From Euglena gracilis (lineage: Eukaryota; Euglenida; Euglenophyceae; Euglenales), in assembly GCA_039621445.1 (NCBI GenBank), contig CP154955.1, forward strand, positions 6,252,785 to 6,316,784: a stretch of 64,000 nt of DNA. The letters are read 5' to 3'. The translations under genes were made by a program, and so were the position numbers. Below, in pieces: positions 34,067-43,400 of the stretch (positions within the stretch are counted from its first letter, which is position 1; each line of letters begins with the position of its first letter). The notes under the pieces are model-generated. The model did not search any database and was not told the DNA's origin. It was given only the letters and a program-made list of their open reading frames with translations.

Positions 34067-34193
34067 CTCGATATAGAACATGGCATTACAAAGAAAAATA
34101 TCACATTCATGCTGCAAAAAAAATTTTTCTTTCCAAAATCCCGGGGGGGGGGGGGCCGCCGCCCCCCCCCCCCCCCGACCAGTGCCAAAAGGG

Positions 34194-35700
34194 AGACTGG
34201 GGGGGGGGGGTAGTGGGTAGTCGGCCGACTAGTCGGCCGACTACCCAATTGGTCCACCGACTAGTCGGCCGACTAATTGGTCGGTAGCTAGTCGGCGGGG
34301 GGGTAGTGGGTAGTCGGCCGACTAGTCGGCCGACTACCCACTCTAATGTACTAACGGGTCAAAACCGCCGACTTTTAAGCCCCCCCCTGGGAAAAAAAAT
34401 TTGTCTAAATCACCTCAACGCCGGTCAAAACCCACCCAAATGGCTCCAGAACCCCCCAATCGGGAGTGAATCTGCAAAAAAATTGGGGGAAAATGTCCAT
34501 TTTGGGCCACTTTTGACAAAAGTACACCTCTCCCCATGAATTTTCAATATAAGTCAAAATTTGCACAAAAAAAGGGTCTTATCCCTCCAAGTCTATTGCC
34601 AACATAGAAGGGATTTTGTTATTTGAGGGGGGGGGGGCGGGGGGGGGGGGCCCCCCCCGCCTATGCCAAAGTGAGCCACAAAAACGACTTAGCCCCCGAG
34701 TATGTTGCAAACACAGAAGGGATTTTGTTATTTGAGGGGGGGGGTGCGGGGGGGGGGGGGTGGTGGAGCCCCCCCCCGCCTGTGCCAAAGTGAGCCACAA
34801 AAACGACTTAGCCCCTGAGTATGTTGCCAACAGAGAAGGGATTTTGTTCTTTTCCAACCCATCCCGGGGGGGGGGGGGGGGGGGGGCGCTCTTGTGTGGC
34901 GGGGGCCGCCCCCCCCCCCCCCCGCATTGCACACGGTAGCCCCCGAGTATGTTGCCAACAGAGAAGGGATTTTGTTATTTGAGGGGGGGGGGGTGCGGGG
35001 GGGGCGGAGCCCCCCCCCGCCTATGCCAAAGTGAGCCACAAAAACGACTTAGCCCCCGAGTATGTTGCCAACACAGAAGGGATTTTGTTATTTGAGGGGG
35101 GGGGTGCGGGGGGGGGGGGGGCGGCTATGCCAAAGTGAGCCACAAAAACGACTTAGCCCCCGAGTATGTTGCCAACACAGAAGGGATTTTGTTATTTGAG
35201 TCTCGGATTGGGGTGGAGGGGGGAGTTTTCTGCCTCTCGTGATGCAAAACGCAGATTGCAGTTTGCATTTCTAAAGGATTTTAATGTAATCCCTGTTTCA
35301 TCATTGGTTTTTTACCCCTCCGGACCCCCATCAAGGGCACACCGACCCCCCACTGACCAAAGATTTCCATCTGGGGGTGTTTATTTAGGCGTAAGACACT
35401 TATTTGGACCCATCCGGACCATTTCCGGGTGATTTGGGCCCGCCACAGGCCATTTTTATGACCGCCGACTAGCCACCGACTAGTTTCCATTGGATTTTGT
35501 TCATGGGGGGGGGCTTAAAAGTCGGCGGTTTTGACCCGTTAGTACATTAGAGTGGGTAGTCGGCCGACTAGTTGGCCGACTACCCACTACCCCCCCCCCC
35601 CCTGTCTCGCCGACTAGCTACCGACTAGGACTAGTCGGTGGACCAATTGGGTAGTCGGCCGACTAGTCGGCCGACTACCCACTACCCCCCCCCCCAGTCT
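34194..35700. mobile_element. Long-TIR element with GTCGGCCGAC palindromes and a 115-bp array
   Basis: Inverted ends of about 190 bp (34194-34385 and 35508-35700) share AGACTGGGG, GTAGTCGGCCGACTAGTC and GTCAAAACCGCCGACTTTTA, and stop inward at C or G tracts around CTTTTAAG. Between them lies a tandem array (34580-35205). Layout matches the elements at 28082-29781 and 40426-46334, with different end sequence. A diverged relative is at 47990-48600. Confidence 0.75.
34580..35205. repeat. Tandem array, about six units of 100-120 bp
   Basis: Each unit has CGACTTAGCCCC, GAGTATGTTGCCAACA, GAAGGGATTTTGTTATTTG and a G-tract/C-tract hairpin, then GCCAAAGTGAGCCACAAAAA. Copies of the GGGATTTTGTTATT part also occur at 52330, 52935, 56405 and 61045. 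Confidence 0.9.
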
Positions 35701-35739
35701 ACCGCCTTGCGCCCCCCCGACCCCCCCTTGTGACACCTA

Positions 35740-35875
35740 TGATGCGGTTGATTGGAGGTCGGGCCGACCAGGTCGGCCCGACCTCCAATGGTCGATAAGC
35801 CATAGCCAACGGTCGGCCCGACCATGGTCGGTACGACCTCTGGGATCGTCATAGCCAATTATCCGCACGGAGCCA
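35740..35875. repeat. GGTCGG-palindrome unit
   Basis: Starts GATGCGGTTGATTGGAGG, contains AGGTCGGGCCGACCAGGTC and ends CAATTATCCGCACGGAGCC. Lacks the G-tract side. Confidence 0.7.
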
Positions 35876-35935
35876 GGGGGAAAGCCCCCCCCCCGCCTAT
35901 GTCAAAATTTCGCACAAAAAGGACTTTATATCAAG

Positions 35936-36019
35936 AACTGCGTCTTAAATGCAGACTCTGACCTGAGTCTGCGTTTCGAAATGCAGACTCAGGTCAGAGT
36001 CTGCGTTTAAGACGCAGTT
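35936..36019. repeat. 84-bp near-perfect palindrome
   Basis: 41-base arms from AACTGCGTCTTAAATGCAGA around CG, two mismatches. Preceded by TATATCAAG, close to the F3 start TATATCGAG, so probably an F3-related head without a recognisable body. Confidence 0.9.
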
Positions 36020-36880
36020 ATTTAAGGCTGTGTTTGTAAAGCAACATGGCTTTGGTCAAAGTCTGTGTTTCTCAACCTCGACGACGGACGGCAGACTGAC
36101 GACAGATTTTTTTGGACAAAGCGAAGCTGAATTAGGATCCGCTGCACAAACCTGGAACGGCCGGAAACCTCGGAATCAGAATATGTGGCCGCCTGGCAGA
36201 TTTTGGCCGCCGTCTGTAGTCTACCGAACTAGAATCCTTTCGAAATAGTGGTAACACTACCGTTAAACATGGGGAACACATGTGAAAGATGACAAAAGAT
36301 TCACATCGTCTTCTTCTTTTGCCACCCCATTTTGCCTCCATTTTTCCTGGTGCACTTTGTAACGTTGATGAAAATGCTCTGGGCGCTGCACCCACGACCC
36401 AGGAGTTCTTTGGTAGGCTCCAAAAAGTTGATGAGCACCATACATGTTGCCTAACCTTGTATGGTGATATTTTTGGGGAACCACCCTCTGGGCCACTTGG
36501 GCCAGAAAAAAACACCCTCACCCCCGCCCCCCCCCTCCCCCGGCCCCCCCCCCCTTCTGGGTAGACCGTGAAAACCGCGGATTATCACCATGACCCCGGC
36601 CCGGTTCCCGGATTTTTTTTTTCAGATGCGAGCGACTGGATTTCTAGTTTCCGAATCACCTGGGTTTGACCCCCAACTCCCCGCCAGGCCCGAGTTATTC
36701 ACGCGCGAAGGGGTCCAAACTGGGTAGGATCGCCCCCCCCCCTGGATAAGCCCCCCCCCCCTGGATAAGCCCCCCCCCCTGGATAAGCCATTTGGACTCC
36801 GCCATTTCGGCCAAAAAATGTCAATTTTCAAAATATCTCCAAAATGAAGCCAAATCAAAGGAAATGTCCGGAGCCCTTCA
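36020..36880. other. Non-repetitive stretch with possible captured coding sequence
   Basis: A plus-strand frame at 36345-36480 looks coding-like (CNVDENALGAAPTTQEFFG, then RLQKVDEHHTCCLTLYGD) but has no recognised domain. After 36520 the sequence is C-tract repeats; 36815-36872 is a fragment of the 25.4-26.3 kb duplication. Confidence 0.3.
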
Positions 36881-36884
36881 AAGT

Positions 36885-37595
36885 GCCCCCCCCCCCCAGA
36901 GTGGCCAAATTTTTTTGCCGAAGGCGCCAAAGCCCAAAAATTGACCCCCGCCCCTCCCTCACAACGGCCGTTTTGGCAAATTTGTCCCCCCCCCCAAAGT
37001 GGCCATTTTCTCTTGGCGCCAAAGGCGCCAAAGCCCAAAAATTGACCCCCCCCCAAAGTGTCCCCTCCCTCACAATGGTCGTCTTGGCAAATTTGTTCCC
37101 CCCCCCTCAAAGTGGCCATTTTCTCTTGGCGCCGAAGGCGCCAAAGCCCAAAAATTGACCCCCGCCCCTCCCTCACAACGGCCGTTTTGGCAAATTTGTC
37201 CCCCCCCCCAAAGTGGCCATTTTCTCTTGGCGCCAAAGGCGCCAAAGCCCAAAAATTGACCCCCCCCCAAAGTGTCCCCTCCCTCACAATGCTCGTCTTG
37301 GCAAATTTGTTCCCCCCCCCTCAAAGTGGCCATTTTCTCTTGGCGCCGAAGGCGCCAAAGCCCAAAAATTGACCCCCACCCCTCCCTCACAACGGCCGTT
37401 TTGGCAAATTTGTCCCCCCCCCTCAAAGTGGCCATTTTCTCTTGGCGCCAAAGGCGCCAAAGCCCAAAAATTGACCCCCCCCCCAAAGTGTCCCCTCCCT
37501 CACAATGGCTGTTTTGGCAAATTTGTCCCCCCCCCCCTCAAAGTGGCCATTTTCTCTTGGCGCCGAAGGCGCCAAAGCCCAAAAATTGACCCAGC
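36885..37595. repeat. Tandem array with GGCGCC hairpins
   Basis: Six to seven units of about 105-120 bp: AAAGTGGCCATTTTCTCTTG, GGCGCC(A/G)AAGGCGCC, AAAGCCCAAAAATTGACCCC, then TCCCTCACAA and TTGGCAAATTTGT with C8-C12 tracts. Odd and even units differ by an AAAGTGTCCC insert, giving a two-unit higher-order period. All long frames here are repeat translations. Confidence 0.95.
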
Positions 37596-38113
37596 CACAA
37601 AAACGACTTAACGTGACCCCCCCCCTATTTGTCCCCCCCCCTAATTGGCCAGAGCCCAGGTGGCCAATTAGGGGGGGGGGGTTACTCATTTCTATACACA
37701 AATTGTGGCTGAGCCCAGATTTCAGCCTGAAAACGTGTTCAGCCAGGGGCCCCCGAAGGGGGCCCCTGAACACGTTTTCAGGCTGAAATCTGGGCTCAGC
37801 CACAATTTGTTTAAAAACGTTTTCAGAGCCCGCCAAATGCCTGCCCTGAAATTCGTGGTCATGATTCACGCAAGGGGTCAAAAACGCCAATTTGTGAAAT
37901 TCGGACCCAAAAAACGGCGCCCTCACTGAAAACGTGCCTGAACCCGGATGCCTTCACTGAAAACGTGTCATTGACACAAATGCCCTCACTGAAAACGTGC
38001 CTGAACCCGGATGCCTTCACTGAAAACGTGTCATTGCCACAAATGCCCTCACTGAAAACGTGTCACCCCCCCCTTTTTCTTCTTTTTTTCTTTTTTCCCG
38101 CAGCCCTGCCAAT

Positions 38114-38840
38114 ATGGCCAAACGCACGGCAAACTTTGTGAATGGTCTTTTGCCACCTCCCCCTAGGACGGACCCCCTTCATGGCACCTTGCTGGCACAG
38201 GGCAACACAAAGAAAAAGTCCGGCTCCGTAGGTGCAGAGCTTGCTGCTGTTGCCAACTGTTTGGAGTTCGCCAAACTGTGTCAACATCGGCAAGCCTCTT
38301 ATCCTGAGCTGGATGCTTTCTTTGTTGCCTGGACGGGATGGGAGCTGCTGTTGTTCGATGAGGCGAGCGTCATCGAACAGTGTGTGGTCCCCTGACCAAC
38401 CCCCTGTGCCTCGTGCTGTGTCCCGACTGCCAATAAAACACGAGAAATGTGGTTTTTGTGGTGTTGCCATTCCCAAAAATCCAAATTGTGTGGAGCTGAA
38501 CAAAGTTGTCTGTGACGCCAAACAAACAAAGTTGTCTGTGAACAAAGTTGTCTGTGATTGGCATATCATTTTCATTGCCAAGATTTGGCAAAAGAGCCAA
38601 AGTATGGCTCTTTTGTGTCAAGAAACTGTGTTCGGGCCAAGACTTAGGGGGAGCCCAGGGGCGGGGACCGCGACGCCGAAGGCGCCGCGGTCGCCCCTGG
38701 CCCCCCCTAAAACCTTGGCCCAAAACACTGTTCTTGTTTGAAACCGTGTTTTGGGCGAAGATTTAAGACTTTTAAAGTCTCGAAATCGGCCCAAACACGG
38801 TTTCTTTGTGTAAAGCGTGTCGTGTGCCGTGATGTCCGCC
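38114..38840 (+). pseudogene. PHD-finger gene of F1 copy A, broken
   Basis: Exon 1 from ATG 38114 (MAKRTANFVNGLLPPPP) matches copy B but lacks 57 bp (19 codons, in frame) after PRT. The middle exons are missing; a short inverted repeat (TCGATGAGGCGAGCGTCATCG) follows WEL. The PHD finger starts normally (KCGFCGVAIPKNPNC) but is broken by repeats of AACAAAGTTGTCTGTGA and by an inserted foldback sequence (38619-38804) before the last Cys pair. It cannot encode a complete finger. Confidence 0.85.
38619..38804. mobile_element. Foldback insertion in PHD gene copy A
   Basis: Compared with copy C (GGCTCTTTTTTGTGTAAAGC), copy A has about 185 extra bases between two TTTGTGT sequences, a likely 7-bp duplication. 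The insert has imperfect inverted ends (AAACTGTGTTCGGGCC and GGCCCAAACACGGTTTC) and an inner palindrome centred on GACGCCGAAGGCGCC. The ends resemble F3. Confidence 0.7.
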
Positions 38841-39177
38841 ACTCTGTTTCGTTGTGCTCCAAGGCAACCTAGCCTTCTGTTGTGTTGTAGAGTGCCCCCG
38901 ACCCGCCTCACTCGTTGAGGACCACCCGGCCTCGCAACCACACGCCGATTTTTCATGATAGTGTTTTTTGCTTTTTACTCAGGGTTGCCACAGATGCCCT
39001 CACTGAAAACGTGCCTGAACCCGGATGCCTTCACTGAAAACGTGTCATTGCCACAAATGCCCTCATTGAAAACGTGTTCATGACCACGAATTTCAGGGCA
39101 GGCATTTGGCGGGCTGAACACGTTTTTAAGGGAAATTAGGGGGGGGGGGTGGTGGTACATTCATTACGGAGCGCGAC

Positions 39178-39300
39178 TCGGCCATCCTTGCCTTGCACAC
39201 ACAAGGGGATTTTGTTATTTTGGGCGGGGGGGGGGCCCGGGGGGGGGGGGGGGGGGGGCGGCAGCCCCCCCCGGAGGAGGCCGTAGGTCGACTAAGTTCG
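39178..39300. repeat. CACACAA dispersed unit
   Basis: GGCCATCCTTGCCTTGCACA, a G10-G18 tract pair and GGAGGAGGCCGTAGGTCGAC; one unit, same orientation as 26370-26530. Confidence 0.75.
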
Positions 39301-39377
39301 CGTATATTGCAAATTAACCAGAAAAATTGAACCCCGAATGGAAAATTTGGAAAATATTTGGATAAAAATTTTTGGAG

Positions 39378-39530
39378 GGGGGGGGCTTAAAAATTTTTTA
39401 GAGGGGGGGGTGGACTTAAAATTGGTGGTCGGCCCGACCACCAATGGTCAGTAGACTTGGTCGCTAGCGACCGGTCGCTAGCGACCACCAAAAGTTCCAT
39501 GGCCAATAATCCGCAATGAGCCATTAGTCG
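39378..39530. repeat. G-tract/CTTAAA unit with GTCGCTAGCGAC palindromes
   Basis: G tract, CTTAAAAATTTTTTAG, G tract, then GGTCGGCCCGACCA and GGTCGCTAGCGACCGG, ending AATCCGCAATGAGCC. Related to 51872-52160 and 56755-57045. Confidence 0.7.
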
Positions 39531-39535
39531 GCCGA

Positions 39536-39825
39536 CTACCCCCCCCCCCCAGTCTACCGCCATGCGTCCCGAAGGCCAACTGGCCGAAGGCCGAAGGCCG
39601 CGAAGCGGCCGAGGGCCGGCCGCAGCGGCCGAAGGCCGCTGCAATTCAGAACCTGAAAGTCGGCCGACTGCCCGATACCCCCCCACCCCGTCTCGCCCAC
39701 TAGCTACCGACCATTACTCGGCCGACTACCCCCACTCCCCAGTCTACCGCCATGCGCCCCGAAGGCCGCGCATCGGCCGAAGGCCGCGCAGCGGCCTTCG
39801 GCCGCTGCAATTCAGAACCTGAAAA
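39536..39825. repeat. Tandem duplication of about 185 bp
   Basis: TCGGCCGACTACCCCC, CAGTCTACCGCCATGCG, many GAAGGCCG units and CTGCAATTCAGAACCTGAAA occur twice (39536-39656, 39718-39829). CAGTCTACCGCC also borders the element end at 35696. Confidence 0.85.
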
Positions 39826-39832
39826 GTTCATT

Positions 39833-39992
39833 ACCACCCCCCCCTTATTGTCCCACCGACCTCTCCCCGGGAGGCCCGACCGGACAATGAGGGGGGGGGG
39901 GACAATAAGGGGGTACCAAAGGAATTTCATTGGGCGGGCCAAAAAAACCCCCCCGTCGGCCGGGCCCAGGGACAATAAGGGGGGGGGGGGTA
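39833..39992. mobile_element. Foldback element with TTATTGTCCC ends
   Basis: Ends TACCACCCC and GGGGGTATGT, with TTATTGTCCCACCG on the left and GGGACAATAAGGGG on the right. A second copy (53089-53268) is in inverse orientation with ATATTGTCCC in its ends. Confidence 0.7.
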
Positions 39993-40076
39993 TGTTATTT
40001 AAAGGTGTAGGGTTAGGGTCAAGTTTTCATTCCTAACTGTCCCATCCCATCTCCTCAACGTCGTCACATTGGTGTC

Positions 40077-40218
40077 TGCAGGGGACCCAGCGAACCCAAA
40101 GAGGCGCCCAACTAGGGTTAAAAACATTGGGGGACCCGAGCGAGGCGCCGAGCGAGGGTCCCCCAATGTGTATTAACCCTAGTTGGGCGCCTCTTTGGGT
40201 TCGCTGGGTCCCCTGCAG
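40077..40218. repeat. 142-bp palindrome
   Basis: Arms of about 68 bases start CTGCAGGGGACCCAGCG and include AACTAGGGTTAAAAACATTG. A single half arm (GGCGCCTCGCTCGGGTCCCC to TTTTTAACCCTAC) lies at 63119-63155. Confidence 0.95.
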
Positions 40219-40425
40219 GCAACACTTTTTCACGCATCAGTCACCAACCCTTCAGCTGGTTGGTGGCAGGCTGGAGGGCCTAGTTGGTGGCAGGCTGGAG
40301 GGGCTGACTGGCCAATTGGTTGGCCGACCGACGACGCCAATGGAGGCTAGGCGCGCCGCCCGGGGGGGGGGGGTCCGGGACCCCCCCCCTCCCCCCCCCC
40401 CCCGCGGCCGCTCGCCCCCCCCCCT

Positions 40426-43400
40426 GGCCCCGGGCGGATTCCTGTGGGTGCTCATCCTGGGGGTGATGCCGCCCTGGTCGGCCCGCCCCCCTGGTCGGCT
40501 CGTCTATGGTCGGGCCGACCAGGTCGATAACTACCCCTGGGGGTGATACCGACCAGGTCGGTATCACCCCCAGGAATCTGCATTACCCCCCCCCTTTTGG
40601 AAATTTAAGCCCCCCCCCCCCCGGGTTTCCAAAAGACGAGATCAACATGCACCCGAAAAGGGGTTGTCAGATAAAAGGGGGTTATTTTGTTAATGAAAGG
40701 GATAGGGTTAGGTCGACTTGAGAAGGGGTTGTCAGATAAAAGGGGGTTATTTTGTTAATGAAAGGGATAGGGTTAGGTCGACTTGAGAAGGGGTTGGCAG
40801 ATAAAAGGGGTTTATTTTGTTAATGAAAGGGATAGGGTTAGGTCGACTTGCACCCGAAAAGGGGTTGGCAGATAAAAGGGGTTGCCAGATAAAAGGGGTT
40901 TTTTTGTTAATGAAAGGGATAGGGTTAGGTCTACTTGCACCCGAGAAGGGGTTGGCAGGTAAAAGGGGTTGATTTTGTTAATGAAAGGGATAGGGTTAGG
41001 TCGACTTGCACCCGAAAAGGGGTTGGCGGATAAAAGGGGTTGATTTTGTTAATGAAAGGGATAGGGTTAGGTCGACTTGCACCCAGAATTATGGGTTGGC
41101 GGATAAAGGGGGTTTATTTTGTTAATGAAAGGGATAGGGTTAGGTCGATTTGCACCCGAGAAGGGGTTGGCAGATAAAAGGGGTTGCCAGATAAAAGGGT
41201 TTTTTTTGTTAATGAAAGGGATAGGGTTAGGTCTATTTGCACCCGAAAAGGGGTTGGCGGATAAAGGGGGTTTATTTTGTTAATGAAAGGGATAAGGTTA
41301 GGTCGACTTGCACCCGAAAATGGGTTGGTAGATAAAAGGGGTTTATTTTGTTAATGAAAGGGATAGGGTTAGGTCGACTTGAGAAGGGGTTGTCAGATAA
41401 AAGGGGGTTATTTTGTTAATGAAAGGGATAGGGTTAGATCGACTTGAGAAGGGGTTGGCAGATAAAAGGGGTTTATTTTGTTAATGAAAGGGATAGGGTT
41501 AGGTCGACTTGCACCCGAAAAGGGGTTGGCAGATAAAAGGTGTTGCCAGATAAAAGGGGTTTTTTTGTTAATGAAAGGGATAGGGTTAGGTCTACTTGCA
41601 CCCGAGAAGGGGTTGGCAGGTAAAAGGGGTTTTTTTTGTTAATGAAAGGGATAGGGTTAGGTCGACTTGCACCCGAAAAGGGGTTGGCGGATAAAAGGGG
41701 TTGATTTTGTTAATGAAAGGGATAGGGTTAGGTCGACTTGCACCCAAGAATTATGGGTTGGCGGATAAAGGGGGTTTATTTTGTTAATGAAAGGGATAGG
41801 GTTAGGTCGATTTGCACCCGAGAAGGGGTTGGCAGATAAAAGGGGTTGCCAGATAAAAGGGTTTTTTTTGTTAATGAAAGGGATAGGGTTAGGTCTATTT
41901 GCACCCGAAAAGGGGTTGGCGGATAAAGGGGGTTTATTTTGTTAATGAAAGGGATAAGGTTAGGTCGACTTGCACCCGAAAAGGGGTTGGTAGATAAAAG
42001 GGGTTTATTTTGTTAATGAAAGGGATAGGGTTAGGTCGACTTGCACCCGAAAAGGGGTTGGCAGATAAAGGGGGTTGGCAGAAAAATGGGGTTGATTTTG
42101 TTAATGAAATGGATAGGGTTAGGTCGACTTGCACCCGAAAAGGGGTTGGCAGTTAAAACGGGTTGATTTTGTTAATGAAAGGGATAGGGTTAGGTCGACT
42201 TGCACCCGAAAAGGGGTTGGCGGATAAAGGGGGTTTATTTTGTTAATGAAAGGGATAGGGTTAGGTCTACTTGCACCCGAAAAGGGGTTGGCGGATAAAG
42301 GGGGTTTATTTTGTTAATGAAAGGGATAAGGTTAGGTCGACTTGCACCCGAAAAGGGGTTGGTAGATAAAAGGGGTTTATTTTGTTAATGAAAGGGATAG
42401 GGTTAGGTCGACTTGCACCCGAAAAGGGGTTGGCAGATAAAGGGGGTTGGCAGAAAAATGGGGTTGATTTTGTTAATGAAAGGGATAGGGTTAGGTCGAC
42501 TTGCACCCGAAAAGGGGTTGGCAGTTAAAACGGGTTGATTTTGTTAATGAAAGGGATAGGGTTAGGTCGACTTGCACCCGAAAAGGGGTTGGCAGATAAA
42601 AGGGGTTGCCAGATAAAAGTGTTTTTTTTTTGTTAATGAAAGGGATAGGGTTAGGTCGACTTGCACCCGAGATGGGGTTGGCAGGTAAAAGGGGTTGATT
42701 TTGTTAATGAAAGGGATAGGGTTAGGTCGATTTGCACCCGAAAAGGGGTTGGCAGATAAAGGGGGTTGGCAGAAAAATGGGGTTTATTTTGTTAATGAAA
42801 GGGATAGGGTTAGGTCGACTTGCACCCGAGAAGGGGTTGGCGGATAAAAGGGGTTGATTTTGTTAATGAAAGGGATAGGGTTAGGTCGACTTGCACCCGA
42901 GAAGGGGTTGGCGGATAAAAGGTGTTGATTTTGTTAATGAAAGGGATAGGGTTAGATCGACTTGAGAAGGGGTTGGCAGATAAAAGGGGTTTATTTTGTT
43001 AATGAAAGGGATAGGGTTAGGTCGACTTGCACCCGAGAAGGGGTTGGCAGATAAAAGGGGTTGGCAGATAAAAGGGGTTTTTTTGTTAATGAAAGGGATA
43101 GGGTTAGGTCGACTTGCACCCGAAAAGGGGTTGGCAGGTAAAAGGGGTTTTTTTTGTTAATGAAAGGGATAGGGTTAGGTCTATTTGCACCCGAAAAGGG
43201 GTTGGCGGATAAAGGGGGTTTATTTTGTTAATGAAAGGGATAAGGTTAGGTCGACTTGCACCCGAAAAGGGGTTGGTAGATAAAAGGGGTTTATTTTGTT
43301 AATGAAAGGGATAGGGTTAGGTCGACTTGCACCCGAAAAGGGGTTGGCAGATAAAGGGGGTTGGCAGAAAAATGGGGTTGATTTTGTTAATGAAAGGGAT

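Larger units (their letters stand above)
27413..34075 (-). mobile_element. Hairpin-headed element F3-a, interrupted by nested insertions
   Basis: Read on the minus strand it starts TATATCGAGAACTG at 34075, runs through its hairpin (34066-33937) and ends CACGGTTTC at 27413. Flanks match the uninterrupted sequence at 46.65-46.80 kb: the empty site reads CTTC^AATGG (minus sense) and no bases are duplicated. F3-a itself is about 0.95 kb. It was enlarged by a long-TIR element (28082-29781) and by F2 (29939-33933), which sits between GGTTTC and AAAAACTG of F3-a. No coding sequence is recognised. Its interior has three hairpin modules (see 61430-61810). Confidence 0.8.
37693..39127 (+). mobile_element. 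Hairpin-headed element F1, copy A
   Basis: Starts TATACACAAATTG directly after TTTC; palindrome 37698-37810; left inverted repeat from TTAAAAACGTTTTCAG (37811-37864); right partner ends GCTGAACACGTTTTT at 39127, next to AAGGGAAATT. No flanking duplication is evident. 31-bp CACTGAAAACGTG arrays lie inside both ends (37922-38066, 38994-39075). It carries a broken PHD-finger gene. Confidence 0.85.

Noticed and set aside
34580-35205. CRISPR-like regular spacing of repeats
   Set aside because: Units are contiguous tandem repeats of 100-120 bp with similar interiors, not short repeats with unique spacers, and the context is eukaryotic.
36622-37611. Overlapping ORFs of 90-220 codons
   Set aside because: All are translations of the GGCGCC tandem array.
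37811-39127. F1 as a piggyBac-type element with TTAA duplication
   Set aside because: TTAA-like letters occur at the inner repeat and right end, but the conserved start is TTTC^TATAC upstream of the palindrome, and the empty site of copy C shows no TTAA duplication.
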